From: Diaphorobacter sp. HDW4B
GTDB taxonomy: Bacteria > Pseudomonadota > Gammaproteobacteria > Burkholderiales > Burkholderiaceae_C
DNA: 64,000 nucleotides
Reading direction: 5' to 3'
Assembly: GCF_011305535.1 (NCBI RefSeq)
Contig: NZ_CP049905.1
Span: 1-64,000 of the forward strand
Below the pieces are notes generated by a model. That model saw only the letters and a list, made by a program, of their open reading frames with translations, was not told where the DNA came from and did no database searches. Made by a program: the position numbers and the translations under genes. Position 1 is the first letter of the stretch. Each line of letters opens with the position of its first letter. This document shows positions 43,636 to 52,652 of this stretch, in pieces.

Positions 43636-44667
43636 TCAGTGCAGCTTCTTCGTGTAGATCTGGTCGAAGCTGCCGCCGTCGGCAAAGTGCGCCTTGTCAG
43701 CCTTGGCCCAGCCGCCGAACGCCTGATCGATGGTCACGAGCGTGAGCTTGGGGAATTGCTTGTCGAACTTGGCCTTGGCCTTTTCGCTGGTGGGGCGGTA
43801 GAAGTTCTTGCCCGCGATTTCCTGGCCTTCATCCGAGTACAGGTGCTTGAGGTATTCCTCGGCCAGCGCGCGGGTGCCCTTCTTGTCCACGACCTTGTCG
43901 ACCACGGCCACCGATGGCTCAGCCAGGATGGACAGCGAAGGCGCGACGATCTCGAACTTGTCCGGACCGAATTCCTTCAATGCCAGGAAAGCTTCGTTTT
44001 CCCAGGCCAGCAGCACGTCGCCCACACCACGTTGCACGAAGGTGATGGTCGAGCCGCGAGCGCCGGTGTCCAGCACGGGCACGTTCTTGAACAGGCTGCC
44101 CACGAATTCCTTGGCCTTGTCTTCGCTGCCGTACTTGCGCTTGGCGAATTCCCATGCAGCCAGATAGTTCCAGCGCGCGCCGCCCGAGGTCTTGGGGTTC
44201 GGGGTGATCACGCCAACGCCGGGCTTGATCAGATCGTCCCAGTCCTTGATGCCCTTGGGATTGCCCTTCTTCACCAGAAACACGATGGTCGAGGTGTAGG
44301 GAGCGGAATTCAGCGGCAGGCGCTTTTGCCAATCCGGCTTGACGAGACCATTCTTGGCCAGCGCGTCGATGTCACCGCCCAGCGCCAGCGTGGCCACGTC
44401 GGCGTCGATGCCGTCCAGAATCGAGCGTGCCTGCTTGCCCGAGCCACCGTGCGACTGCTTGAACTGCACGTCCTGACCGGTCTTGGCCTTCCAATGCTTG
44501 GCAAACGCTTGGTTGTACTCGACGTACAGCTCGCGTGTCGGGTCGTAGGAAACGTTCAGAAAGCTGATCGGATCAGCCGCGAACGATGGCACGGCGCCAA
44601 GGGCCATAGCCCCAACGAGCCCGAGTGCGAGTGGAAACTTGATAAAGTGACGGCGATCTTTCTTCAT
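43636..44667 (-). CDS. Second sulfate-binding protein with Tat-like signal
   Basis: 343 residues. The N-terminus [30 protein letters not shown] has a twin-arginine motif RRHFIK, suggesting Tat export rather than Sec (the other Sbp here uses Sec). The mature part begins [25 protein letters not shown] and has [34 protein letters not shown] and DQIYTKKLH, all Sbp/CysP-family. ATG at 44667. No permease is adjacent, so it may share CysTWA from the 16-20 kb operon. It heads the operon with two small genes and mop. Confidence 0.9.
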   Translation of the reverse strand: MKKDRRHFIKFPLALGLVGAMALGAVPSFAADPISFLNVSYDPTRELYVEYNQAFAKHWKAKTGQDVQFKQSHGGSGKQARSILDGIDADVATLALGGDIDALAKNGLVKPDWQKRLPLNSAPYTSTIVFLVKKGNPKGIKDWDDLIKPGVGVITPNPKTSGGARWNYLAAWEFAKRKYGSEDKAKEFVGSLFKNVPVLDTGARGSTITFVQRGVGDVLLAWENEAFLALKEFGPDKFEIVAPSLSILAEPSVAVVDKVVDKKGTRALAEEYLKHLYSDEGQEIAGKNFYRPTSEKAKAKFDKQFPKLTLVTIDQAFGGWAKADKAHFADGGSFDQIYTKKLH

Positions 44668-44796
44668 GGCGTGCTTTCTGGTCTCTGTTGCTTGAATTGA
44701 TTCGGCGCAAATTGCTGGTTCAACTGCTTGTTTGCTACCGATGTCATGCATTCTGAAAGTCACGCGACAAAACTGGAACGATTAAGATTTCAGTTC

Positions 44797-44810
44797 TATA
44801 TTCAAAAATC
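44797..44810. promoter_or_regulatory. Partial sulfur-regulon-like element upstream of sbp2
   Basis: TATATTCAAAAATC resembles the second half of the sbp and cysI elements, with the GTTT segment missing. It lies about 130 bases upstream of the sbp2 start and 22 bases before yggX. Confidence 0.3.
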
Positions 44811-44831
44811 ATCTAAGAAAAGGGTAACCCC

Positions 44832-45104
44832 ATGGCACGTACCGTCCAATGCATCAAGCTCGGCACCGAAGCTGAAGGCCTCGATTTCCCTCCTTACCCC
44901 GGTGAACTGGGCAAACGCATCTATGAAAATGTGAGCAAGCAGGCATGGGCCGACTGGCTCAAGCACCAGACCATGCTGGTGAACGAAAACCGCCTGAACC
45001 TGGCCGACGCACGTGCTCGCCAGTACCTGGCACGCCAGATGGAGAATCATTTCTTCGGCGGCGGCGCAGACGCCGCTCAAGGCTACGTGCCCCCAAGCGC
45101 TTGA
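44832..45104 (+). CDS. Fe(2+)-trafficking protein YggX
   Basis: 90 residues. [57 protein letters not shown] is the family signature throughout; Cys7 is the conserved cysteine. It protects Fe-S enzymes from oxidative damage and handles labile iron in the cytosol. Divergent from sbp2. It is a single-gene unit followed by mnmC 110 bases later. Confidence 0.96.
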   Translation: MARTVQCIKLGTEAEGLDFPPYPGELGKRIYENVSKQAWADWLKHQTMLVNENRLNLADARARQYLARQMENHFFGGGADAAQGYVPPSA

Positions 45105-45214
45105 TTCGAGCCAAGCTCTTGAGACTTGATGCTCGTCATTGAATCGAGCATCTTTCCACCCAAACAGCGGCGTACAGTCGCTGTTTTGCTTTTTGCCTCT
45201 GAATTGACTGCGCC

Positions 45215-47116
45215 ATGACCGAGCCCCTCGCCTGGCTTCCCGACGGAACCCCCTTCAGCCACCGCTTCAACGACCGTTATCACAGCGACGTCAATCGCGG
45301 GCTGGATCAGGCCAAGGAGGTGTTCTTCCACGGCTGCGGCCTGCCCGCAGCATGGGCCAACCAGCCTCAGTGGCGCATTCTGGAAACCGGCTTCGGTCTG
45401 GGCCTGAACTTCCTCACCACGTGGAAGGCGTGGCGCGAAGACCCCGAGCGCCCGCACTTGCTGCACTTCATCTCGGCCGAGGCCTGGCCGGTGCATGCCG
45501 ACGATCTGCTGCGCGCCGCACCTGACGAGTTCAAGGAGTTGGCCAAGGAACTGAGCGCGCAGTTCTGGGGTCTGCTGCCGGGCGTGCATCGCCTGTCGCT
45601 CGACCAAGGGCGCGTGCTGCTCACGCTCTATATAGGTGACGCTCAGCAGATGCTGCGCCAGCAGACGCCGATGGCCGACAGCGTGTATCTCGACGGTTTC
45701 AGCCCCAAGGTCAATCCCGAGCTGTGGAACATCCACATGTTCAAGGCGATTGCGCGCTGCTGCCATCGCGGCACACGGCTGGCGACCTGGACGATTGCGC
45801 GCGCGGTGCGTGACGATCTGGCGCAATGCGGCTTCGAGGTGCAGAAAGTGCCAGGCGTGCCGCCCAAGCGCGACAACCTGCAGGCCGTGTTCAACCCGCG
45901 CTGGGAGCCGCGCGCCGTGCGGGAAGTGCTGCCCGATGTGGCAGTCCAGCAACCGGGCACCTGCATGGTCATCGGCGCGGGCCTCTCTGGCAGCGCCTGC
46001 GCGGCCAGCCTTGCCAAGCGTGGCTGGCAAGTCACCGTGCTCGATGCCAAAGGCGTGGCGGCAGGCGCATCCGGCCTGCCCGCAGGCGTGTTTGCGCCGC
46101 ACGTCTCGCCCGACGACAGCGTGCTCTCGCGGCTGTCGCGCGCGGGCGTGCGCACGACCTTGCAGACGCTGGGAGCCATGGAGCGCGGCGAGTTCTGGGA
46201 TGAATGCGGCGTGCTGGAACACCGCGTCGATCACTCGCCCGGCATTCCCGATGCATGGCATGAAGACAAACACCCCGGTGCTGATTGGACGCGCACTGCC
46301 AGCCCCGAACAATGCGAGCGCAATGCCGTGCCCGCCGATGCCATCGCCTGCTGGCATGTGCGCGCAGGATGGGTCAAGCCCAAAAGCATCGTCGCGCATC
46401 AGCTCACGCACGAACGCATTCGCGTGTTGGACCATGCCAAGGTGGTGCGTCTGGAACGATCGGCCAGCACCCCCGATGGCTGGCTGGCACTGGACGAAAA
46501 CGGCAAACCGCTCGCGCAAGCCGACATGGTCATCATCACTGCGGGTTTCGACAGCCATGCCCTGCTCGACCAGCGCTGGCCACTGCAGGCACTGCGCGGG
46601 CAAATCAGTTGGGGGCTACATTCAGAGAACCCTGAAGCGGCTCCCTGGCCTGAGGTTCCCGTGAACGGCCACGGCAATCTGGTGCCGCGTGCTCCGCTCG
46701 ATCAAGGCATAGGCTGGGTGCTCGGCTCCACCTTCGAGCGCGACGTGACCGAGTTGCCGCCCAGCGCCGCCGATCAGGCCGAGGCGCTCGAAGGCAATTT
46801 CGCCAAGCTCGGCGAATTGGCCCCTGTGCTGGCAGAGCAACGATCCACCGAATTCACCAACGCCCACAACTGGTCCGCCGTGCGCTGCGCCGCGCATGAC
46901 CGCCTGCCCATCGTCGGCCCGGTCGATCAGCAAGCCATGCCCGGTCTCTGGGTCTGCACGGCCATGGGCTCACGCGGGCTGACGCTGTCCATGCTGTGCG
47001 GCGAGTTGATCGCCACCCGCCTGCACAACGAGCCCTTGCCGCTCGAAGCCAAGCTCGCGCAGGCGTTGAGCAGCGAGCGCATGGCGCGTCAAACCACGAA
47101 CGTCAACGCGTCATGA
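45215..47116 (+). CDS. mnmC: Bifunctional tRNA 5-methylaminomethyl-2-thiouridine synthase MnmC
   Basis: 633 residues. N-terminal MnmC2/DUF752 methyltransferase: ETGFGLGLNFLTTWKAW near residue 57 (SAM site) and VYLDGFSPKVNPELWN near 158 (catalytic Asp). The C-terminal FAD oxidoreductase (MnmC1) begins with the GxGxxG of VIGAGLSGSACAASLAKRGW near 252. It converts cmnm5(s2)U34 to nm5 then mnm5 in wobble uridines. Length is normal. It converges on a secreted-protein gene, overlapping by 14 bases at the 3' ends. Confidence 0.94.
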   Translation: MTEPLAWLPDGTPFSHRFNDRYHSDVNRGLDQAKEVFFHGCGLPAAWANQPQWRILETGFGLGLNFLTTWKAWREDPERPHLLHFISAEAWPVHADDLLRAAPDEFKELAKELSAQFWGLLPGVHRLSLDQGRVLLTLYIGDAQQMLRQQTPMADSVYLDGFSPKVNPELWNIHMFKAIARCCHRGTRLATWTIARAVRDDLAQCGFEVQKVPGVPPKRDNLQAVFNPRWEPRAVREVLPDVAVQQPGTCMVIGAGLSGSACAASLAKRGWQVTVLDAKGVAAGASGLPAGVFAPHVSPDDSVLSRLSRAGVRTTLQTLGAMERGEFWDECGVLEHRVDHSPGIPDAWHEDKHPGADWTRTASPEQCERNAVPADAIACWHVRAGWVKPKSIVAHQLTHERIRVLDHAKVVRLERSASTPDGWLALDENGKPLAQADMVIITAGFDSHALLDQRWPLQALRGQISWGLHSENPEAAPWPEVPVNGHGNLVPRAPLDQGIGWVLGSTFERDVTELPPSAADQAEALEGNFAKLGELAPVLAEQRSTEFTNAHNWSAVRCAAHDRLPIVGPVDQQAMPGLWVCTAMGSRGLTLSMLCGELIATRLHNEPLPLEAKLAQALSSERMARQTTNVNAS

Positions 47117-48452
47117 CCAGCATTTCGACAAGGCCCGTCGAGCCTTCCGCATGCGATTGAAGCGCCTTGCCAATCACCGTGCCGGGCACCACCGCCCCCG
47201 ATGCGCGCTTGGCGTGACCTTCCAGACTCGCACTGACCAGCAAATCGCCGGGACGGATCGCCCCGCCCTCCAGCGTGACCTTGACCGGCACGCGCCCTGC
47301 CAGGGCCAGCGCAGGCAGGCCAGATGCGTCATCGATTCCGGCGTTCATCAGCACACCCGGCTTGGTGGTGATGACGCCCGCAACCATGGTGCTTTCCGAT
47401 CCGCTTGAGAGCCGGTAGTGCATGGCGTGTTCGGGGTCGATTTCAACCACATCGCCCGGCTGCGGCGCGCGCCCCTTGAAATCGACCAGCTCCGCAATGT
47501 CAGCACCTCCCGTCTGGGTCCCGCCATTGAAGAAGCCCTTGCCCGTGTTGTCGATGCGAGCGACGTTGCTGTTCTTCTTGAAGACAGCCAGATTGCCCGT
47601 GCCGTTGGACGCCACGATGAACACATCCTCCGGATTGGCCGCATTCACGTTCTCGAAGCGTCCTGCATTGCCCGTGCCGCCGCTGATACCGACCTGACCG
47701 ATCACCGCAATGGCACCATCGGGATGGGTCACAAAGCCACGCACGCCATAGCCATCGAGACCATCACTGCGCCCCACCACCGCACCAATGCCAGAACAAC
47801 TGAAGCCTCCACATGTCTTGCCGCTTCCCGTTCCTGCGCGCCCGACGACTGCTTCTCCGTAGGGATTGTCGCCAATCACGCCAGCGGCCGAAATCGAGTT
47901 GGTGATGCCCCACGCGGCATTGCCGCCCGCACTGGTCGCAAAAACGCCGGGGCCCACCCCTGCCTGCAGCACATCCAGCCCTCTTGCGCCGTTGCTGGAG
48001 TTGGTCAATTGCACTTGCACCCCGCTGCCAATGCCGGTTGAGCTGGCAACGATGGCAGGCGATGTATTGCTGGCACTGGAGATTGCGCCGCGCAGCGCCC
48101 CGCCAGCGCCACTCTGAGTGATATTGAAAAGCGTCAGGGGATCGCTCACGGTCGCCGCGTATGGCAAAGAAAATCCTGCCGCGGGCGGCGGGCACGGCCC
48201 TATCTGACCAGACATGATCTCGATGCACATATTCGTGGGTCGAACCGGCAAACCACTCCAACCTGGAATCGCGATCGTGCCGTCTTCCTTCACACTCAGC
48301 CGGACCACGCCACCAAGGCTGTCCTTGACCACAAAACCACTGCCCGCCGATGGCTGGACCACCACGTCGGCCGCAGTCGCCACCAGGGGCGATACGGCGC
48401 AGGCCAGTGAAATGACGAGGCCCGCGTGGCATCGTGAAAGTGCTTTGATCAT
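47103..48452 (-). CDS. Secreted protein with peptidase-G2/tail-spike-like C-terminal region
   Basis: 449 residues with signal peptide (HAGLVISLACAVSPLVATAA). A glycine/serine/asparagine-rich middle (about 100-290) resembles a beta-helical or tail-fibre-like region. The C-terminal part (GADIAELVDFKGRAPQPGDVVEIDP, VAGVITTKPGVLMN, VPVKVTLEGGAIRPGDLLVSAS) is a recurrent domain of phage and bacterial surface proteins that I associate with the intramolecular-chaperone/peptidase-G2 group, without certainty. Last gene of a three-gene secreted operon. No CTERM signal. Confidence 0.6.
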   Translation of the reverse strand: MIKALSRCHAGLVISLACAVSPLVATAADVVVQPSAGSGFVVKDSLGGVVRLSVKEDGTIAIPGWSGLPVRPTNMCIEIMSGQIGPCPPPAAGFSLPYAATVSDPLTLFNITQSGAGGALRGAISSASNTSPAIVASSTGIGSGVQVQLTNSSNGARGLDVLQAGVGPGVFATSAGGNAAWGITNSISAAGVIGDNPYGEAVVGRAGTGSGKTCGGFSCSGIGAVVGRSDGLDGYGVRGFVTHPDGAIAVIGQVGISGGTGNAGRFENVNAANPEDVFIVASNGTGNLAVFKKNSNVARIDNTGKGFFNGGTQTGGADIAELVDFKGRAPQPGDVVEIDPEHAMHYRLSSGSESTMVAGVITTKPGVLMNAGIDDASGLPALALAGRVPVKVTLEGGAIRPGDLLVSASLEGHAKRASGAVVPGTVIGKALQSHAEGSTGLVEMLVMTR

Positions 48453-48542
48453 CTGAGTGCTCCCTATATGGTTCTGAATGGATGACGCGACGGGGTATGG
48501 CCCCGAATGTTTTATCGATGGCGGCAGGTTGCCGATCTCTGG

Positions 48543-48863
48543 CTATCTGCCCAAAGCCGACTGCTCCGATGCGAGTGACACAGCTGCAGATGGCTCCAAT
48601 TTGCGCTCCGCTGCTGCAACCGCCTCCTTGCCCATCGGGCTCTCTGCGGGCTCGTCGGATATTAAGGTATGGCGCGCGGCGCGAGATGTCTCACCCCTTC
48701 CCGCCCCACCACTGCCGCCGCTTTCGGCAGCTTCATGGGAAGCCAGCGGAGCGATGGCCTGCGCTTGCCCCCGTTGCTGTGCAACTGACGACGCTGGCAA
48801 TGCAGCCCAAGCCAGCAACATCGCGGCATACACCGCAGAGAACGAATGTGCTTTTTTCATCAT
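48543..48863 (-). CDS. Small secreted Ala/Ser/Gly-rich protein
   Basis: 106 residues. KKAHSFSAVYAAMLLAWAALPASSVAQ is a clear signal peptide. The mature part is low complexity and charged (GGSGGAGRGETSRAARHTL, MGKEAVAAAERKLEPSAAVSLASEQSALGR), likely disordered. It lies 15 bases after the IPTL-CTERM gene and about 90 bases before the next secreted gene, so operon membership is probable. No family recognised. Confidence 0.6.
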   Translation of the reverse strand: MMKKAHSFSAVYAAMLLAWAALPASSVAQQRGQAQAIAPLASHEAAESGGSGGAGRGETSRAARHTLISDEPAESPMGKEAVAAAERKLEPSAAVSLASEQSALGR

Positions 48864-48878
48864 GTGGCTCGTGTTGAT

Positions 48879-49676
48879 TTATGCCTTCGTGGCGGGACCG
48901 GAAAAGCGCTTCACGCCAATACGGCGAACGGCCAGACAGGCCAGCAGCAGCGCAAGCGTTCCCAGAGAAAGTGTCGACAAAGCGGGGATCTGACGCATGC
49001 TCGGGTCATCCCAACGACCGGTAGCGTCAAAAAAGAACCAGCGAAACAGATTGCCACTCACCACCGAATGGAACTTGGATGGCTTGTCCGGTGCCATCAC
49101 GGCTCCAACGGCGCGACTGTCGGCCACGTCGACATAGTCGATGGCCTGAACGTCCGTCGCAGAAATCTGTGCAGTCGTGCCCGCCACCGTGCTTCGAATC
49201 TTCAGCAGATTGCCACTCGCCCCTTGCAAGGTGATCTTTCCCGTCACCGTGGTGGTTTTCCCGGCATCGAGCACGAGATTCTTTCCAGTGCCAGTCAATA
49301 CCGCCAGATCGTTGAATGAAACGCCACCGCCAATATGTGACGTGCCATTGCCGCAACCATCAACGATATTGACCACCCCCGTGCCCGCATTGAATGAGCC
49401 CTCCCCCTCAAAATCTCCCGTCATGGTCAAATCGGAAGCAGCACCCGCATCCAATATCCCGCCTGCGGGAATATTGATGTCATTGATGGTTGAAATATGG
49501 GCAGAACTCACCTGAATCTGCCCCGCAGCCACCAGGTCGTTGCACCCCATGCTGACGATTGCGTCGCCAAAGCTCACTGTGGAGCCGGCCCCCACCTGAA
49601 TCCCTCCTGCGTGGGCCAGCACGCTCCCCAGCACGCCCAGACCCACGATCCAGCGCATCGAATCTGAATTCATCAT
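48879..49676 (-). CDS. IPTL-CTERM secreted protein (exosortase H substrate)
   Basis: 265 residues. N-terminal signal peptide (RWIVGLGVLGSVLAHA). Middle region is a Gly/Thr/Ser-rich beta-solenoid-like sequence of filamentous-surface type. The C-terminus has IPALSTLSLGTLALLLACLAV then RRIGVKR, starting at about residue 230: the IPTL-CTERM pattern (IPxLS, helix, basic tail) recognised by exosortase XrtH. No xrtH is in this window. First gene of the operon 49676-47103. A start at MRWIVGLG (six codons in) is also possible. Confidence 0.8.
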   Translation of the reverse strand: MMNSDSMRWIVGLGVLGSVLAHAGGIQVGAGSTVSFGDAIVSMGCNDLVAAGQIQVSSAHISTINDINIPAGGILDAGAASDLTMTGDFEGEGSFNAGTGVVNIVDGCGNGTSHIGGGVSFNDLAVLTGTGKNLVLDAGKTTTVTGKITLQGASGNLLKIRSTVAGTTAQISATDVQAIDYVDVADSRAVGAVMAPDKPSKFHSVVSGNLFRWFFFDATGRWDDPSMRQIPALSTLSLGTLALLLACLAVRRIGVKRFSGPATKA

Positions 49677-50348
49677 GTTTCCTGTTCTTGTATCGACAAA
49701 CTCACTGCAAACAATTGCAATTCATCGTGGTTATGAAATTTAACGAGCGAACAGTGCAATCCATATTGGTATTTATTCCAACCAAGAAATACACAACCAA
49801 AACTCGAAAAACGATCAATCTATACAAAATCAAGAAAATTAAATAAAACGAAAACTCATAATCAATTGATTTGGCATTCGCCTCTTTTGGTACTCAGCAG
49901 AAATGCTCTACACAATGAAATTCAAATCGAAACAGCGCGCTTTTCCGCATTACAAAGCGGCTTCGATAGAACTGCGCAATGTCGATATGTGCGTCCGAAA
50001 TCAGTACAGAACGGTCCGAAGTTCCGACAATCGGGCAAGACTGCCAATAACAAGGCTTAATGAGTCCGCGTCATGACGGCGCACAGATGAGCGCGCAGCG
50101 TTGAAGATCTTGGCCGACAGCCCTGCACATAGGCCTGGACAGCCACGGTCGCTTGAGAACTTTCAGCTACAAACTTATGCCTCTTATGTCATTTTTGATA
50201 TACATGACTGAATAATTATTCGTTTGAAATCTTAAGGAACGCTTCTACATTCCCATACATGGCTCAAGACAAAGCCATTTTTTGAGCTCGGTCAGCACGG
50301 CCACCTTGGAAGCCGCTGCGACCTCCCCCACGAACACAGCCGACCGCC
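49677..50348. other. A+T-rich intergenic region between surface operon and cysI
   Basis: 672 bases, strongly A+T-rich especially 49690-49880, unlike the surroundings. No credible gene: the open frames here lack coding character. It contains the promoters of the IPTL operon (minus) and of cysI (plus), and the palindrome at 50210-50221. Confidence 0.6.
50210..50231. promoter_or_regulatory. Candidate sulfur-regulon operator upstream of cysI
   Basis: GAATAATTATTC (50210-50221) is a perfect 12-base palindrome and is followed by GTTTGAAATC. It lies 118-139 bases upstream of the cysI ATG and matches the sbp element in spacing and sequence (TATTC...GTTTxAAATC). CysB binding is inferred. Confidence 0.45.
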
Positions 50349-52202
50349 ATGTATCAATACACCGAATTCGACAAACAGTTCATCCACCTGCGTGCCGAGC
50401 AGTACCGTGACCAACTGGAGCGCTTCCAGAACGGCAAGCTCACGAATGACGAGTTCAAGCCGCTGCGTCTGCAGAACGGCTGGTACGTTCAGCGCTACGC
50501 GCCCATGCTGCGTGTGGCAGTGCCTTACGGTGAACTCTCCAGCGCCCAACTGCGCGTGCTGGCGAAGGTGGCGCGTGAATACGATCAGCCCGATGCAACG
50601 CTCTTGGCCGACGCGCAAGCGGCGCAGGAAAAGCTGGGGGATATCCCGTTGGCCGACGGCCGCCGCATCGGCACGCAATTCAAGTATGGCTACGGCCACT
50701 TCACAACACGCACCAACGTTCAGTACAACTGGATTCCGCTCGACAAAAGCGCGGACGTGATGGATCTGCTGGCCTCCGTGCAACTGCACGGCATTCAGAC
50801 CAGCGGCAACTGCATTCGCAACATCACCACCGATGCGCTCGCCGGCATTGCCGCGGACGAGATCGTCGATCCCCGTCCCTATTCCGAAATCCTGCGCCAG
50901 TGGAGCACGCTGCACCCCGAGTTCTCGTTCCTGCCGCGCAAGTTCAAGCTGTCGCTCAACGGTGCCAAGGAAGACCGCGCCGCGCTCGGCTGGTATGACA
51001 CCGGCCTGCAACTGGTGAAGAACGAAGCGGGCGAAGTCGGCTTCAAGGTGCGCGTGGGTGGCGGCATGGGCCGCACGCCCGTGATCAGCCCCGTGCTGCA
51101 GGAATTCCTGCCTTGGAACCAGATCATGAATTACCTCGAAGCGGTGATTCGTGTCTACAACCGCTACGGCCGCCGCGACAACCTGTGGAAGGCGCGCATC
51201 AAGATCCTGGTGAAGAGCGAAGGCCAGAGCTACATCGATCAGGTGAACGAAGAATTCCGCTCCATCGTGGAAGACGAAGGCGGCCCGCACACCATCACCC
51301 AGGCCGAGTTCGACCGCGTGGCGGCCAACTTCAAGGAGCCGGAACTCGATCTGAGCCCTTCCGACGCCGAAGCCGAAACGCTGGAACTGCTGCGCACCGC
51401 GAGCGCTGAAAACAACGACTTTGGTCGCTGGTTGCACAGCAATGTGCTGCCGCACCGCCTGCCGCAACTGCGCGCCGTGGTGCTGTCGTTCAAGCGCGTG
51501 GGCTATGCGCCCGGCGATGCCACAGCGGACCAGATGGACGCTGCGGCGGACCTGGCCGACAAGTTCTCGCACGGCGAACTGCGCGTGACGCATGAACAGA
51601 ATCTGCTGCTGCCATGGGTGCGCCGCGACCAACTGCCCGAGCTGTACAAAGCCGCGAAGGCGCTCGGTCTGGCCAAGGCCAACATCGGCCTGCTGACCGA
51701 CATGATCGCCTGCCCCGGCGGTGATTTCTGCGCGCTCGCCAACGCCCGCAGCCTGCCGATTGCCGAAGCCATCACCGAGCGTTACCAAGACCTCGACGAG
51801 CTGTGGGACCTGGGCGAGATCGACCTGCACATCAGTGGCTGCATCAACTCCTGCGGTCACCACCACAGCGGCCACATCGGCATTCTGGGCGTGGACAAGG
51901 ACGGCAAGGAGTGGTATCAAATCACTCTCGGCGGTGCGGACGGCACGAATCTTTCCGGCCCTGCACAGCCCGGCAAGATCATTGGCCCATCGTTCAGCGC
52001 GGCAGAAGTGCCCGGCGTAATCGAAGCGCTGCTTGCCACGTATCGCGATCTGCGCGAGGCTCTGCCTGCGGAAGCGGCCAAAGCGGCACATGGTCAGAAG
52101 CATGAGAACTTCATCGACACCGTGCGCCGCGTCGGCATCGATCCATTCAAGGCCGCTGGCAACGCCGTGCGCCACACCGCTCACGCTGCCGTGTCCGCCT
52201 GA
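50349..52202 (+). CDS. cysI: Sulfite reductase hemoprotein (nitrite/sulfite reductase family)
   Basis: 617 residues. The siroheme/4Fe-4S ligands are in CPGGDFCALANARSLPIAEAI and LHISGCINSCGHHHSGHIGILG, giving the CX5C...CX3C pattern. The two-fold ferrite-reductase repeats appear as YVQRYAPMLRVAVPYGELS and HGELRVTHEQNLLLPWV. It reduces sulfite to sulfide with six electrons; no cysJ flavoprotein is adjacent, so the electron donor is probably ferredoxin or another reductase, as in related betaproteobacteria. First gene of cysI-DUF934-cysD-cysN. Confidence 0.94.
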   Translation: MYQYTEFDKQFIHLRAEQYRDQLERFQNGKLTNDEFKPLRLQNGWYVQRYAPMLRVAVPYGELSSAQLRVLAKVAREYDQPDATLLADAQAAQEKLGDIPLADGRRIGTQFKYGYGHFTTRTNVQYNWIPLDKSADVMDLLASVQLHGIQTSGNCIRNITTDALAGIAADEIVDPRPYSEILRQWSTLHPEFSFLPRKFKLSLNGAKEDRAALGWYDTGLQLVKNEAGEVGFKVRVGGGMGRTPVISPVLQEFLPWNQIMNYLEAVIRVYNRYGRRDNLWKARIKILVKSEGQSYIDQVNEEFRSIVEDEGGPHTITQAEFDRVAANFKEPELDLSPSDAEAETLELLRTASAENNDFGRWLHSNVLPHRLPQLRAVVLSFKRVGYAPGDATADQMDAAADLADKFSHGELRVTHEQNLLLPWVRRDQLPELYKAAKALGLAKANIGLLTDMIACPGGDFCALANARSLPIAEAITERYQDLDELWDLGEIDLHISGCINSCGHHHSGHIGILGVDKDGKEWYQITLGGADGTNLSGPAQPGKIIGPSFSAAEVPGVIEALLATYRDLREALPAEAAKAAHGQKHENFIDTVRRVGIDPFKAAGNAVRHTAHAAVSA

Positions 52203-52232
52203 TCAAAGCAAGAAAAACGAGTACAGAACATC

Positions 52233-52631
52233 ATGAAAATCTTCGCTGCCACCGAACACCAACCGGTCACGGAAGACCAGAAGCACATCCTCGTGCTGGC
52301 AAATGACGCTGACCCGCTCGCCGCCGATCTGGCCGGTGTGGAACGCATCGACCTCGACTTTCCCAAGTTCACCGATGGCCGCGCTTTCAGCCAGGCACGC
52401 CTGCTGCGCCAACGCCGCAAATTCGCGGGTGAAATCCGCGCCACGGGTGACGTGCTCATCGACCAACTGGTGCAGATGTCGCGCTGCGGTTTTGATGTGG
52501 CCGTGCTGCGCGAAGGCGTGGACAAGGTCGATGCACAGCGCCAGTTCGATCGCTTCCATGCCTTCTATCAGGGCGATGTGAGCCATCCGCTGCCGCACTT
52601 TCGCGAAGCCAACGCTGCCGCTGCCGTCTAA
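52233..52631 (+). CDS. DUF934 family protein of the sulfite-reduction cluster
   Basis: 132 residues; LAGVERIDLDFPKFTDGRAFSQARLLRQRRKFAGEIRATGDVLIDQLVQMSRCGFD is diagnostic for DUF934. Almost always found with CysI-type sulfite reductases in Proteobacteria, where it likely helps electron transfer or assembly. No metal-ligand pattern is obvious. It starts 30 bases after cysI and is followed by cysD after 21 bases. Confidence 0.92.
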   Translation: MKIFAATEHQPVTEDQKHILVLANDADPLAADLAGVERIDLDFPKFTDGRAFSQARLLRQRRKFAGEIRATGDVLIDQLVQMSRCGFDVAVLREGVDKVDAQRQFDRFHAFYQGDVSHPLPHFREANAAAAV

Positions 52632-52652
52632 GGTTTAGAAAGCAAGAAAACG

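Noticed and set aside
50292-52184. Open frame of about 630 codons on the minus strand across cysI
   Set aside because: Antisense shadow of the sulfite reductase gene, low-complexity His/Val/Gln-rich.
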